Assembly: GCF_024614185.1 (NCBI RefSeq)
Contig: NZ_JAHTLF010000024.1
Coordinates: 165,745-229,744 of the forward strand
DNA: 64,000 nucleotides
Reading direction: 5' to 3'
Origin: Nocardioides carbamazepini
GTDB lineage: Bacteria; Actinomycetota; Actinomycetes; Propionibacteriales; Nocardioidaceae
Part shown: positions 41,001 through 50,417 of the stretch, in pieces
Position numbering within the stretch: the first letter of the stretch is position 1
Layout: each line of letters starts with the position of its first letter
Position numbers and translations under genes: made by a program
Notes under the pieces: model-generated
The model's database searches: none
The model's input: the letters and a program-made list of their open reading frames with translations, nothing else
What the model was told of the DNA's origin: nothing

Positions 41001-42993
41001 CGCGCATGGCCGCGGAGAACAGCTCGCGGGCGTGGTCGGGCAGCGCCTCGTCGTAGCGCAGGCCGAAGTCGTAGATGTGGGTACGCCGCTCCAGGCCGGC
41101 GAGTGCGTAGGGCCGCTCGTCGACGACCTCGACCCCCATCGAGGACAGCATCGGCAGCACCGAGCTGAGCGAGAGGGGCTCGCCGATCCGGAACATCTTG
41201 AGCCGGGCCTCGCCGTCGGCTGCGTCCACCTCGGCGTACAGCGACTGGTCGCGGCCCTCGTCGCCGTGGATCCCCTCGATCCGGCCGAGGTCGACCGCGG
41301 CCGTGCGGGGGGTGAAGTCCTCCTTGTAGGCCTCGGGGAAGGCGTCGAGGTAGCGGCGGCCGAGCAGCGCGCCGACCTCCTCGCCGTACTCCGCGATGAC
41401 GGCCTGTAGGAAGTCCTCCTGCCACGAGCGGGATGCCTCGATCAGGCGGCGCTCGAGGTCGGCGGTGTCGATGTCGTCGGGGATCAGCTCGCCCTTGGGC
41501 AGGTGCACGACGAAGTGCACCCGCGCGGTCGTCGACTCGTTGATGCTCACGTTGAACTCGACCGCGTCGGGACCGATCCGGCCCTTGCCGATCTGCTCGG
41601 TGAGGATCTGCACGAACCGGTGCCGCACGCCGGTGTTGTAGCGGTCGCGCGGCAGGTAGACGAGGACCGACAGATAGCGCGCATAGGTGTCGCGGCGGAT
41701 GAACAGGCGGACGGCGCGGCGCTCGCGGGCGCGCATGGCGGCCTCCACGATCGGGGCGAGCTCGTCGACCGGGGTGTGGAACAGCTCGTCGCGCGGATAG
41801 GTCTCGAGCGTGTCGAGCAGGGCGGCGCCGTCGTGGCTGCGGGCGTCGTAACCGCCGCGGGCGAGCACCTCGTCGACCTTCTCCCGCAGCAGCGGGATCC
41901 GCAGCAGCGACTCGGTGTAGGCGGCACTGGACAGCAGGCCGAGGAACCGCCGCTCCCCCACGACCTCCCCGTCGGGACCGAAGGTCTTCACGCCCACGTA
42001 GTCGAGATAGGCCGGGCGGTGCACCGTGGAGCGGGAGTTGGCCTTGGCCAGGACGAGGAGCCGCTTCTCGCGGGCCTTGGCCTTCACCGCCTCCGGCAGA
42101 CGGCTGAACGCGATCGAGGTGTCGCCCTCGGCCGGGTTCTCGCGCAGGATGCCGAGTCCGGTGCCCGGCACCGGACGCAGCACGTCGTCCTCCGGCTCAC
42201 CCTCGACGGCCACCCGGTCGAGGACGTACTCGCGGTAGCCGAGGAAGGTGAAGTGCTCGTCGGCGAGCCAGCCGAGCAGCTCGGCGGCCTGGCGGATCTC
42301 CTCGGCGTCGAGCGGAGGCGGGTCGGAGGCGAGGCCGGCGACCACCTCGGCGACCTGCGCCTGCATGGCCGGCCAGTCGTCGACCGACGCGCGGACGTCG
42401 CCCAGCACCCGGCGGCAGTCGGCCGCGACCTGCTCGGGAGTGTCCTCACCCTCGCCGCTGAGCCGGCCGATCTCCACATGCATCCAGGACTCGCGGACCG
42501 TGCCTGCGGCGGGCGCCGTGGACCCGGAGGCGACCGGATCCGCCGCGACCAGGCGACCGGCCGCGTCGCGGCGTACGTCGAAGGTCGGGTGGACCACCGT
42601 GCGCACGTCGTGCAGCCCGCGCGACAGCTCCATGGTCAGGGAGTCGACGAGGAAGGGCATGTCGTCGGCGACGACCTCGACGACGGAGTGCCCGCCGGCC
42701 GACCAGCCGTTCTCGGCCACCGTCGGCGTGTACACCCGGACCTTGGCCTGCCCCGGCGTGCGCTCGAGCGCGAGGTGGTGGTGAGCGGCGAAGGCGCCGT
42801 ACACGTCCAGGTCGCTGCGGCTGGCGAGCTCCTCCGTCGCGACATGCCGGTAGTAGGCCGGCAGCAGCACAGGGAGCGCATCACGGGGCGGTGCCCCGGA
42901 TCCCTTGGCCGGTCCGGCCGCCGCGGCGGCCTGCTCGAAGATGCGGTCACGGTCTGCCCTCTGTGCCGAGAGCGGCGGCGTCGTCATTGACAC
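38068..42993 (-). CDS. gdhB: NAD-specific glutamate dehydrogenase, 180-kDa class
   Basis: 1641 aa, close to the known 180-kDa class (Streptomyces clavuligerus type). It oxidises glutamate to 2-oxoglutarate and ammonia with NAD. Seen: long N-terminal regulatory segments (ACT-like), then the catalytic part with GAKGGFYAKQLPD (about residue 868) and VGIGDMSGDVFGNGML (about 1011), which form the substrate and nucleotide sites, and a long helical C-terminus. The GTG at 42993 lies 6 nt after a minus-strand TAGGGT, supporting this start over the ATG six bases later. It is divergent from the PucR-type gene. Confidence 0.93.
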   Translation of the reverse strand: MSMTTPPLSAQRADRDRIFEQAAAAAGPAKGSGAPPRDALPVLLPAYYRHVATEELASRSDLDVYGAFAAHHHLALERTPGQAKVRVYTPTVAENGWSAGGHSVVEVVADDMPFLVDSLTMELSRGLHDVRTVVHPTFDVRRDAAGRLVAADPVASGSTAPAAGTVRESWMHVEIGRLSGEGEDTPEQVAADCRRVLGDVRASVDDWPAMQAQVAEVVAGLASDPPPLDAEEIRQAAELLGWLADEHFTFLGYREYVLDRVAVEGEPEDDVLRPVPGTGLGILRENPAEGDTSIAFSRLPEAVKAKAREKRLLVLAKANSRSTVHRPAYLDYVGVKTFGPDGEVVGERRFLGLLSSAAYTESLLRIPLLREKVDEVLARGGYDARSHDGAALLDTLETYPRDELFHTPVDELAPIVEAAMRARERRAVRLFIRRDTYARYLSVLVYLPRDRYNTGVRHRFVQILTEQIGKGRIGPDAVEFNVSINESTTARVHFVVHLPKGELIPDDIDTADLERRLIEASRSWQEDFLQAVIAEYGEEVGALLGRRYLDAFPEAYKEDFTPRTAAVDLGRIEGIHGDEGRDQSLYAEVDAADGEARLKMFRIGEPLSLSSVLPMLSSMGVEVVDERPYALAGLERRTHIYDFGLRYDEALPDHARELFSAAMRAMWDGHTETDGFNRLVLRAQLTWRQAMLLRAYARYMRQGSSPFALDSIEQALVDNVDLAQLLVALFEVRFDPAAEGDRTAREEALVEKIRAALDDVVSLDHDRILRSYLTHIRSTLRTNYFQTDEGLPKPYLSLKLEPSAIPDLPQPRPRFEIFVYSPRVEGVHLRFGAVARGGLRWSDRRDDFRTEILGLVKAQMVKNTVIVPVGAKGGFYAKQLPDASDREAWLAEGVACYTTFIRGLLDVTDNLVGGETVPPPDVVRHDADDSYLVVAADKGTATFSDIANGVSADYRFWLGDAFASGGSVGYDHKAMGITARGAWVSVRRHFREMGVDCQNEDITVVGIGDMSGDVFGNGMLCSEHIRLVAAFDHRDIFLDPRPDAAASYAERRRLFDLPRSSWQDYDKALISAGGGVFPRSAKSIPISPEVRAALGLAEGVRQLTPAELMRTILLAPVDLLWNGGIGTYVKASTETDADAGDKSNDAIRVDGGELRVRCVGEGGNLGFTQRGRIEYAVGGGRINTDFIDNSAGVDTSDHEVNLKILLDRVIAAGDLTGKQRNELLASMTDEVAELVLRDNYDQNLALANAAKNAVSLLHVHEQWMRDLEAQGLLDRELEALPAKREVQRRIEAGGVLSQPELAVLMAYTKIVLAEELLASDLPEDPYLALDLRSYFPQPVQAGFLDQIGEHPLRREIIVTQVVNDLVNGAGMTYWPRLAAETGASAAELTRANFVAREIFGSLALRRELEEYDNVLDAAVQTRMRVEMRTLVERASRWLVTNRRPPLDSQGSVEFFAGPVQETMLELPRLLTGAELASYEARRTLLVEQGVPEDLAARVASFDVAYTLLNVVEIADSHDLTPAEVARVHFALAERLGLTVLQRRIVDLPRADQWQTMARAALRDDLYTVHAQLTAQVLGATGDVTGTDDPLEAATRRVSVWEAEAGGVVDKAIGALTAVCSDEPSDIAKVSVGLRVVRGLLA

Positions 42994-43121
42994 ACCTCGA
43001 CCCTAGGACCTCGTCGTCACGGCCCACAACCGACCCGTCCGGCGTCGTGTCTCGGATCCCATACAGCCGAGGGCGAGCCACCGGGGACGCGCCCGGCCTC
43101 GCCCGTGGATACGCTCCGGAG

Positions 43122-44561
43122 GTGACGTTCACGGTCGGGCAGCTGGTCCGGACGCCGGCGCTCGCGACCCGTTCCCTGACACCCGGGGTCGGCGAGTGGC
43201 GCCCGGTGGAGTGGGCGCACGTGTGCGAGCTCAGCGAGCCGTGGGAGTGGATCGGCGACGGCGCCCTCGTCATGACCACCGGCCTGGGCGTCCCGGCGGC
43301 CGTGGAGGCCCAGTGCGCCTACGTCCGGGGCATGCACGACGCCGGCATCGTCGCCGTGACCATCGGGCAGTCGATGTCCGCGCCGCCGCTGAGCCCGCAG
43401 ATGCTGGCACTCGCGACCGAGCTCGACTTCCCCGTCCTCGAGACCGCGCTGGAGATGCCGTTCATCCGGGTGGCGATGGGCGTCGCCGAGGCGAACAGCC
43501 TGGAGAACCAGAAGCGGGTACGCCTCACCGAGCGGCTGTACGCCGCCCTGCGGTCCCACGCCGGCGACGTCGACCTGGACGGCCTGCTGGCCGACGTGCA
43601 GGAGCTGCTCGGCGGCGTGGTCACCCTCCGACCCGAGGGCACCGCCGAGCGACGCAAGAGCCACGGCGAGGTCGAGCACGTCGGCCCGGGACTGTTCGAG
43701 ACGACGCTCGTCGCGCCGGGTGAGCCGCGGCTGCGCGTCGAGTACGCCGACGCGACGACCCCCGACTACTCGGTCCTCCAGCACGCCGCGGCCGTCGTCG
43801 GCAGCCTGCTCGCCGCGCGCTTCGCCGCCAGCCGCCAGGACTGGCTGCACGGCTCGCTGCTGCTCGGCGACCTGCTCGACGCGGCCATCGCCTCCGAGCC
43901 CGCGGCCCGGTTCCTCGACCCGCACCGGATCGCGCCGCCGTACGTCATGGCGGCCTGGCGCGGCAGCTCGGTGGACGGTATCGAGGAGACCCACATCGCC
44001 CTCGACGCGGGCGGCGTGCGCAACCTGCTGACCGCGAAGGACGGCCTGGTCGTCGTCCTGGGCGCGGCCGCGCAGCTCGAGGCCATCGAGGCCGGGCTGG
44101 CCCGGTTCGGTCCGGTCGCCATCAGCGCGCCGTTCGACGAGATCGCCGACCTGCCCGAGGCCCACCGCCAGGTCCGCCTGCTCCTCGCCCGGGCCGAGCG
44201 CTCCCCCGGCCGGACGCCGAGCGTGCTGCGGTTCACCGACGCCCGCCCGGCCTCCCTGTTCCTCCCCGACGGCCCCGAACGGCTGCGCGAGGCGGCCACG
44301 ATCGTGCTCGGTCCGCTCCTGGAGTACGACCGCTCCCGCGGCACCCGGCTGGTGCCGACCCTGCGGGTCTTCCTGGAGGAGAACCGGAGCTGGGTGCGCT
44401 CGGCGGACCGGCTCTACGTGCACCGGCAGACGCTGGTCTCGCGGATCAGCCGGATCGAGGAGATCACCGGCCAGCGGTTGAACTCGATCAGCGGCGCGGC
44501 CGAGCTGTGGCACGCGATCCAGGCCGGCGTCGAGTGCGGCCTCCTGCCCCCGACGCAGTAG
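43122..44561 (+). CDS. PucR-family transcriptional regulator
   Basis: 479 aa. Seen: an N-terminal PucR ligand domain (VGQLVRTPALATRSLTPG, GDGALVMTTGLGVP, FPVLETALEMPF), a GGDEF-like CdaR middle segment, and a C-terminal HTH_30 (FLEENRSWVRSADRLYVHRQ, then VSRISRIEEITG). PucR proteins activate catabolic operons for purines, amines and aminobutyrate-type substrates. The GTG follows TACGCT (43110-43115) by 6 nt. It lies 121 nt upstream of the catabolic operon on the same strand and is very likely its activator. Confidence 0.9.
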   Translation: MTFTVGQLVRTPALATRSLTPGVGEWRPVEWAHVCELSEPWEWIGDGALVMTTGLGVPAAVEAQCAYVRGMHDAGIVAVTIGQSMSAPPLSPQMLALATELDFPVLETALEMPFIRVAMGVAEANSLENQKRVRLTERLYAALRSHAGDVDLDGLLADVQELLGGVVTLRPEGTAERRKSHGEVEHVGPGLFETTLVAPGEPRLRVEYADATTPDYSVLQHAAAVVGSLLAARFAASRQDWLHGSLLLGDLLDAAIASEPAARFLDPHRIAPPYVMAAWRGSSVDGIEETHIALDAGGVRNLLTAKDGLVVVLGAAAQLEAIEAGLARFGPVAISAPFDEIADLPEAHRQVRLLLARAERSPGRTPSVLRFTDARPASLFLPDGPERLREAATIVLGPLLEYDRSRGTRLVPTLRVFLEENRSWVRSADRLYVHRQTLVSRISRIEEITGQRLNSISGAAELWHAIQAGVECGLLPPTQ

Positions 44562-44570
44562 CGCAGGCCG

Positions 44571-44586
44571 TCATACGAACGTATGA
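44571..44586 (+). promoter_or_regulatory. Candidate PucR operator upstream of the catabolic operon
   Basis: TCATACG-AA-CGTATGA is a perfect inverted repeat 10 nt after the PucR stop. A TAGCGT -10 (44641-44646) lies 54 nt downstream and the first operon gene starts at 44683. Position upstream of the -35 suits an activator. Confidence 0.55.
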
Positions 44587-44682
44587 GACGGGCGCCACAT
44601 CCCCCACGACCGTCTGATTCCGCCCCGCTGCCGGGCCGCCTAGCGTGACGCGCCGACCCACCTGCTCACGGAGGCGATATCC

Positions 44683-46119
44683 ATGCCAGCTTCAACCACT
44701 GCGGTCCGCGCCTACATCGACGGCGAGTGGCGCCCCGGTAGCGCGCCCGACGCGACCTACCGCGCGGCGTACGACGGGGCCGAGCTCGGCTCCTTCGCCG
44801 TCTGCACCCCCGACGACGTCGACGCCGCCGTCGCCGCCGCGCGAGCCGCCCAGGCCGGCTGGGCCGCGACCCCGCTGCTCGACCGGGTCGACCTGATGTA
44901 CCGCGCCTTCGAGGTCTGCGCCGGCAGGAACGAGGCGATCGCCCGGGCGATCAGCGCCGAGATGGGCAAGACGATCGCGGAGTCCCGCGAGGAGATGGTC
45001 GACTACGGCTGGGGCCACTTCCGCCGTGCTGCCGAGGACATGCTCCGCTTCCGCGGCCAGACGCTGCCCAACAGCGAGACCCGGAGCAACTCGATGCGGA
45101 CCATGGTCTCGCACTACCCGCTGGGCGTGGTCGGCGTGATCTCGCCGTTCAACTTCCCCGTCGACATCGCCGCCATCGGCATCACCTACGCCCTGGTCGC
45201 CGGCAACACCGTGGTCTGGAAGCCGTCGGAGCACTGCCCCGGCAGCACCGCGCTCTACGCCGAGATCTTCGAGGAGGCCGGCTTCCCGCCGGGCGTCTTC
45301 AACTTCGTGCCCGGGTACGGCGAGGCCGGTGCCCGGCTCGTCGACCACGACGACGTCGACGGCATCTTCTTCACCGGCAGCACCGGCGTCGGCCGGAAGA
45401 TCAGCGAGCGCTCCGGGCTCAAGCGGCTGCTGCTCGAGCTGGGCGGCAACGGCCCGATCATCGTCCACGCCGACGCCGACGTCGACCGCGCTGTCGACGC
45501 GACCGTGACCGGCTGCTTCTACATGGCCGGCCAGGTCTGCACGGCCGCCGAGCGGGTGCTGGTGCACGACGACGTGCACGACGAGTTCGTGGCCAAGCTG
45601 CTCGACCGGGTCCGCGACCTCAAGGTCGGCAACCCGCTCGACGAGGCCACCGACATGGGTCCGCTCTGCAACGACGCGACGCTGGAGAAGGTGCGCGGCC
45701 ACGTCGAGGGCGCCCGCGCCGACGGCGCGACGATCCACCAGTTCCACGAGGCGTCGGGACGGATCTACCCGCCGACCGTGCTCACCGGAGTCACCCGGGC
45801 GATGGACATCGCCCGGCACGAGACCTTCGGCCCGGTCGCGCCGATCATCCGGTTCAGCAGCCTCGAGGAGGCCCTCGAGATCGCCAACGACACCGAGTTC
45901 GGCCTCAACGCCGCCGCGTTCACCGCCGACCTGAAGGACGCCTGGCGCTTCGTCGACGGCCTGCAGCACGGCACGGTGCTGATCAACGAGACCACGAACT
46001 ACTGGGACCAGCTGGCGCCGTTCGGGGGCGCCAAGGCCAGCGGCATCGGCCGCGAGCTCTCCACGGACGCGCTGCTCGCGTTCACGGAGAAGAAGACCAT
46101 CGTCATGAACGTCGGCTGA
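44683..46119 (+). CDS. Aldehyde dehydrogenase (semialdehyde dehydrogenase class)
   Basis: 478 aa, NAD(P)-dependent. Seen: GVISPFNFPVDIAA, GNTVVWKPSE (cofactor Lys), FTGSTGVGRKIS, LELGGNGP with the general-base Glu (about 252), GQVCTAAERV with the catalytic Cys (about 285), and HETFGPVAPIIRF. Closest in style to succinate- or glutarate-semialdehyde dehydrogenases. CGGAGG lies upstream of the ATG. It is the first gene of the operon; the permease starts 16 nt later. Confidence 0.92.
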   Translation: MPASTTAVRAYIDGEWRPGSAPDATYRAAYDGAELGSFAVCTPDDVDAAVAAARAAQAGWAATPLLDRVDLMYRAFEVCAGRNEAIARAISAEMGKTIAESREEMVDYGWGHFRRAAEDMLRFRGQTLPNSETRSNSMRTMVSHYPLGVVGVISPFNFPVDIAAIGITYALVAGNTVVWKPSEHCPGSTALYAEIFEEAGFPPGVFNFVPGYGEAGARLVDHDDVDGIFFTGSTGVGRKISERSGLKRLLLELGGNGPIIVHADADVDRAVDATVTGCFYMAGQVCTAAERVLVHDDVHDEFVAKLLDRVRDLKVGNPLDEATDMGPLCNDATLEKVRGHVEGARADGATIHQFHEASGRIYPPTVLTGVTRAMDIARHETFGPVAPIIRFSSLEEALEIANDTEFGLNAAAFTADLKDAWRFVDGLQHGTVLINETTNYWDQLAPFGGAKASGIGRELSTDALLAFTEKKTIVMNVG

Positions 46120-46135
46120 CAGGACGGAAACCCCG

Positions 46136-47608
46136 ATGACCACAGCAGTCCCGCCCACGGCCGCCGTACCGACGGCCGACGGCGCACTCGGCAAGATCGA
46201 GGCCCGCTCGATCGACTACGTGCCGCTCTCCGAGCGGACCGGCCGCCTCAGCGACCAGGCCACCATCTGGTTCGGCGGCAGTGCCCACATCCTCAGCCTC
46301 GCCACCGGCGCCATCGGCATCGCGCTCGGCCTCAACCTGGTCTGGACGCTCATCGCGCTGGTCATCGGCACCGTCCTCGGGACGGCACCGGTGGCCGCCC
46401 ACGCCACGCAGGGCCCGCACCTGGGCCTGCCGCAGATGGTGCAGTCGCGTCCCCAGTTCGGCCGGTACGGCGCCCTGTTCATCTGGGCCATGGCGATCGC
46501 CGTCTACTGGGGCTACGTCGTGCTCGGCGAGAACCTGCTCGGCGCCACCGGCAACCAGCTCGGCTGGGGCGGCGCGGTGCCGTGGACGATCATCGTGGGC
46601 GTCGTGTCGATCGTGCTCGCGATCTTCGGCTACCACTGGCTGCACGCCGCGCAGCGCTGGGTGACCCTGGCGCTCGTCGTGGCGCTCGTCGTGTACGTCG
46701 GCGGCCTCGTCGTCGGGGGCCACATCCCGGCCTCGACGATGTCGCTCGGCTCGTCGTTCTCGATCGCGCCCTTCCTCGTCGTGGTCTCGGCGTCCGCGGC
46801 GTACCAGCTCTCGTGGGCGTTCTTCGTCTCCGACTACTCCCGCTACCTGCCGCCGGACACGGACAAGCGCAAGATCATGAGGTTCACCGCGCTCGGGCTG
46901 TTCTTCGGGGTCTTCTCCTTCGAGGCCGTGGGCGCTGTCTGCGCCGCGCTGCTGCCGTCCGAGTCGATCACGGCGGGCCTCGCCGGCACCGGCGACTACG
47001 TCTTCGACGGCTTCGGCGACATCCTGCTCGTCATCGGTGCGCTCGGGCTGCTCGGCCTGATGGCGATGTGCGTGTACGGCGGCTCGCTGACCCTGATCAC
47101 CGCGCTCGACAGCCTGCGGCCGGTGCGCCCGACCCGGACCATCCGGGTGGTGACCATCCTGCTGGTCGGCATCACCGGAACCATCGCGGCGGCGTACGTG
47201 CCGACCGACTTCCTCAACACCGACTTCTACACGGTGCTCGCCGTGCTCGCGTACCTGATGGCGCCGTGGACCGCGGTCAACCTGGTCGACTTCTTCGTCG
47301 TGCGCCGCGGTCAGTACTCGATCCGCGAGATCTTCAACGCCGACGGCATCTACGGGCTGTGGAACTGGCGCGGCATCACGGCGTACTGCGTCGCCTTCGT
47401 CGCGATGGTGCCGTTCATGTACCTGTCCTTCTACCAGGGGCCGGTCGCGAAGGCGCTGGACGGCGTCGACCTCGCCTTCTTCGTCGGGATCCCGGTCGGC
47501 GCGGTGCTCTACGCGCTGCTGTGCCGCGGGACGGACCTCGACGCCGAGCGCGCCGTGATCGCCGAGGCCGACCGTGACCTGGACGAGATCGCCGCGCCGG
47601 TCGAGTGA
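46136..47608 (+). CDS. NCS1-family permease
   Basis: 490 aa with about 12 membrane helices. NCS1 carriers import nucleobases, hydantoins, allantoin, thiamine or pyridine-type compounds with H+ or Na+. Seen: DYVPLSERTGRLSDQATIWF at the N-terminus and GTVLGTAPVAAHATQGPHLG in helix 3, both typical of the cytosine/purine branch, and FVSDYSRYLPPDT in helix 6-7. A heterocyclic or amine-bearing substrate is implied for the operon. Its stop overlaps a possible GTG of the next gene. Confidence 0.88.
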   Translation: MTTAVPPTAAVPTADGALGKIEARSIDYVPLSERTGRLSDQATIWFGGSAHILSLATGAIGIALGLNLVWTLIALVIGTVLGTAPVAAHATQGPHLGLPQMVQSRPQFGRYGALFIWAMAIAVYWGYVVLGENLLGATGNQLGWGGAVPWTIIVGVVSIVLAIFGYHWLHAAQRWVTLALVVALVVYVGGLVVGGHIPASTMSLGSSFSIAPFLVVVSASAAYQLSWAFFVSDYSRYLPPDTDKRKIMRFTALGLFFGVFSFEAVGAVCAALLPSESITAGLAGTGDYVFDGFGDILLVIGALGLLGLMAMCVYGGSLTLITALDSLRPVRPTRTIRVVTILLVGITGTIAAAYVPTDFLNTDFYTVLAVLAYLMAPWTAVNLVDFFVVRRGQYSIREIFNADGIYGLWNWRGITAYCVAFVAMVPFMYLSFYQGPVAKALDGVDLAFFVGIPVGAVLYALLCRGTDLDAERAVIAEADRDLDEIAAPVE

Positions 47609-47634
47609 GCGAACGCCGAGAGATGGAGGGACAC

Positions 47635-48933
47635 ATGACCACGCACGACGTCGACGTCGTGGTGATCGGGGCCGGCTTCGCCGGCCTGGTCGCAGCCCGG
47701 GAGCTCGGACGCGGCGGCCTGGACGTCCTGGTCCTCGACGCCCGGGACCGGGTCGGCGGACGGACCTGGACGGACCACCGGCTCGGCCACCAGCTCGAGC
47801 TGGGCGGCACCTGGGTGCACTGGGTGCAGCCGCACACCTGGGCGGAGCTGACCCGCTACGGGCTGGGCATCGAGCGGACCCCGGCTGCCGAGGAGGCCTA
47901 CTGGCTGGGCGCCGACGAGGTCCGACGGCACGGGACCGTCGAGGACCTCATGACCGTCATCGACGCTGCGCAGCAGCGGATCGTGGACGACGTCCGCGCG
48001 GCGATCCCGCGCGGCGTCGAGCCCACGGTCGGCGCGATCCAGCAGCTGGACGCGCTGAGCATCCAGGACCGCTTCGACGCGCTCGACCTCCCGGCCGAGG
48101 AGCGCAACGCCAACGAGGCCGTGTGGGTCGGCCACGTCAACGCTCCCCTCGACCGGGTCGGGCTGTCCAGCGCGCTGCGCTGGGTCGCGGCGACCGGCGG
48201 TCACTGGCAGCTGATGCACGAGGTGTCGTCGACCTACCGGGTCGTGGGCGGGATGTCCGGGTTCGCCGCGGCGATCGCGGCCGACGTACCCGGCGAGATC
48301 CGGCTGTCGACGGCGGTCACCCGCGTCGAGCAGGCCGATGGTGTCCTGCTGGTGGGCTGCGCGGACGGCACCGTGGTCCGCGCCCGCCGGGTGGTCAGCA
48401 CGCTGCCGGTCAACGCGATCGGCGGCATCGACTGGAGTGCCGAGCTGCCGGCCGCGTGGCGGCGGGCCAACAAGGAGAAGGTCGCCTCCCAGGGCGTGAA
48501 GGTCTGGATCAAGGTGCGTGGCCGGGTCCCGCGGTTCGTCGGCTACACCAGCCAGCGACACCCGCTCTCGGTGCTGAAGAGCGAGCTCGTCGACGACGAC
48601 TCCACCGTGCTCGTGGCGTTCGGCCCCGACCACACCGCGCTCGACACGACCGACCTCGCGCAGGTGCAGGCGGCCGTCGACGCCTTCCGCGACGACCTCG
48701 AGGTGCTCGAGGTGACCGCCCACGACTGGATGGCGGATCCCTGGGCGGCGACCACCTGGATGACGCACCGGCCGGGACAGCTCACCCGCGACCTCGCCGA
48801 GCTGCAGGAGCCGTGGGGGCAGGTGCACTTCGCGACCAGCGACAATGCCTCCCTGTGGGGCGGATTCGTCGACGGGGCGATCGAGAGCGGGCTGCGCGAG
48901 GCGCGGCTGATCCTGGCGGAGGTGCCGCGATGA
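47635..48933 (+). CDS. FAD-dependent amine oxidase
   Basis: 432 aa. Seen: FAD-binding GAGFAGLVAARELG near residue 11 and RDRVGGRTWTD with the GG motif, GGTWVHWVQPHTW, VVGGMSGFAAAIA and a C-terminal FAD loop (HFATSDNASLWGGFVDGAIESG). This is the monoamine/polyamine/putrescine oxidase family, which turns amines into aldehydes with O2. I use ATG 47635, which has GGAGGG 5 nt upstream; GTG 47605, overlapping the permease stop, is an alternative. It is coupled by ATGA to the second aldehyde dehydrogenase. Confidence 0.88.
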   Translation: MTTHDVDVVVIGAGFAGLVAARELGRGGLDVLVLDARDRVGGRTWTDHRLGHQLELGGTWVHWVQPHTWAELTRYGLGIERTPAAEEAYWLGADEVRRHGTVEDLMTVIDAAQQRIVDDVRAAIPRGVEPTVGAIQQLDALSIQDRFDALDLPAEERNANEAVWVGHVNAPLDRVGLSSALRWVAATGGHWQLMHEVSSTYRVVGGMSGFAAAIAADVPGEIRLSTAVTRVEQADGVLLVGCADGTVVRARRVVSTLPVNAIGGIDWSAELPAAWRRANKEKVASQGVKVWIKVRGRVPRFVGYTSQRHPLSVLKSELVDDDSTVLVAFGPDHTALDTTDLAQVQAAVDAFRDDLEVLEVTAHDWMADPWAATTWMTHRPGQLTRDLAELQEPWGQVHFATSDNASLWGGFVDGAIESGLREARLILAEVPR

Positions 48934-50417
48934 CGCAGGTGTCGTACGACCCCCGCACCGGTGGGATCAACGGCGAGGTCGGCGACTCGACGGCCGAGGA
49001 GGTCCGGGCCGCCGTCCGGGCGGCCGCGGTGGCGGCGCCGACGGTGGCGGCCCTCTCCCCCGCCGTACGACGCGACTGGCTGGTCGCGGTCGCCGACGCG
49101 CTGGAGTCCGACCTCGACGCACTCGTCGCCCTCGCCGACGCCGAGACCGCTCTGGGCACCGCCCGGCTGGCCGGCGAGGTGCAGCGCGCCGCCGGACAGC
49201 TGCGGTTCTACGGCGCGGTCGCGGCGGAGGGCTCCTGGCTCGGCGCCACCCTCGACACCGCCGGCCCGCACCTGGCCCGCACCAAGGTGCCCCTGGGGCC
49301 GGTCGCGGTGTTCGGGGCGAGCAACTTCCCGCTCGGGTTCGGCGTCGTCGGCAACGACACCGCCTCGGCGATCGCGGCCGGCTGCCCGGTCGTCGCCAAG
49401 GCGCACCCGGCGCATCCGCTGCTGAGCGAGCGGCTGGCCGCCCTGGCCCGGGCCGCGTTGAGCACTGCCGGGGCACCCGAGAGCGTCCTCGGCCTCGTCA
49501 CGGGCCAGCAGGCCGGCGTCGACCTGGTCCGGTCGCCGGAGATCGCGGCGGTCGGCTTCACCGGGTCGCAGGCGGGTGGCCTGGCGCTGTGGCGGATCGC
49601 CAACGAGCGCGAGGTCGTGATCCCGGTGTACGCCGAGATGGGCACCGTCAACCCGGTCGTGGTCACGCAGGCCGCCGCGTCACGGATGGCCGAGATCGCA
49701 GTGGGCCTCGTCGGCTCGTTCACCCTCGGCTCCGGCCAGTTCTGCACCAAGCCCGGGCTGCTGCTCGCGCCCCGCGGCGTGGATGCCGCGCACGAGGTCG
49801 CCCAGGCGCTCCGATCGGCCGCCCCGGCGCCGGTCATGCTCACCTCGGCGATCGCCGCCGCCGTCCGGGCGGGCGTCGAGGAGCTGGTCGCCGCCGGCGG
49901 CCGGCTCGTCGTCGCCGTCGAGCCCGCGCCCGGCAGCGGGTGGGACGCTCCGGCCGCTGTCGTGGAGGTCGACGCCCACCGGTTGGTCCCGGGGAGCCGG
50001 CTGCTCGAGGAGTGCTTCGGTGCGGTCGTGGTCGTCGCCGAGTACGACGACCCGACGGAGCGCGACGCCGTCCTCGACCGCCTGCAGGGTGCCCTCGCCG
50101 CCAGCGTCGTCACGGACGGACCGGACGACCCGGAAGGCGCCGTCCTCGCCCGCCGTCTCGGCGGACAGGTCGGCCGGGTCGTCGTCGACGACTGGCCGAC
50201 CGGCGTGGCGTACACCTGGGCGCAGCACCACGGCGGCCCCTGGCCGGCGACCTCGGCACCCGCCGCGACCTCGGTGGGCGCGGGCGCGCTCGACCGGTTC
50301 GTGCGCCCGGTGACCTTCCAGGACGTGCCGGACGCCTGGCTGCCGGAGCCGGTGCGGGCCGCCAACCCGTGGCGGGTGCCGCGTCGGGTCGACGGCGTCC
50401 TGGAGGTGCCGCGATGA
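48930..50417 (+). CDS. Aldehyde dehydrogenase (NADP+, ketoglutarate-semialdehyde-like)
   Basis: 495 aa. Seen: GPVAVFGASNFPLGFGVVGN, CPVVAKAHPAHP, VGFTGSQAGG, AEMGTVNPVV with the Glu (about 235), and GSGQFCTKPG with the catalytic Cys (about 272). The ASNFPL and GSGQFCTKPG forms set it in the fatty-aldehyde/2,5-dioxovalerate dehydrogenase branch, different from the first operon enzyme. ATGA overlaps on both sides show tight coupling to the amine oxidase and the CoA-transferase. Confidence 0.9.
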   Translation: MTQVSYDPRTGGINGEVGDSTAEEVRAAVRAAAVAAPTVAALSPAVRRDWLVAVADALESDLDALVALADAETALGTARLAGEVQRAAGQLRFYGAVAAEGSWLGATLDTAGPHLARTKVPLGPVAVFGASNFPLGFGVVGNDTASAIAAGCPVVAKAHPAHPLLSERLAALARAALSTAGAPESVLGLVTGQQAGVDLVRSPEIAAVGFTGSQAGGLALWRIANEREVVIPVYAEMGTVNPVVVTQAAASRMAEIAVGLVGSFTLGSGQFCTKPGLLLAPRGVDAAHEVAQALRSAAPAPVMLTSAIAAAVRAGVEELVAAGGRLVVAVEPAPGSGWDAPAAVVEVDAHRLVPGSRLLEECFGAVVVVAEYDDPTERDAVLDRLQGALAASVVTDGPDDPEGAVLARRLGGQVGRVVVDDWPTGVAYTWAQHHGGPWPATSAPAATSVGAGALDRFVRPVTFQDVPDAWLPEPVRAANPWRVPRRVDGVLEVPR

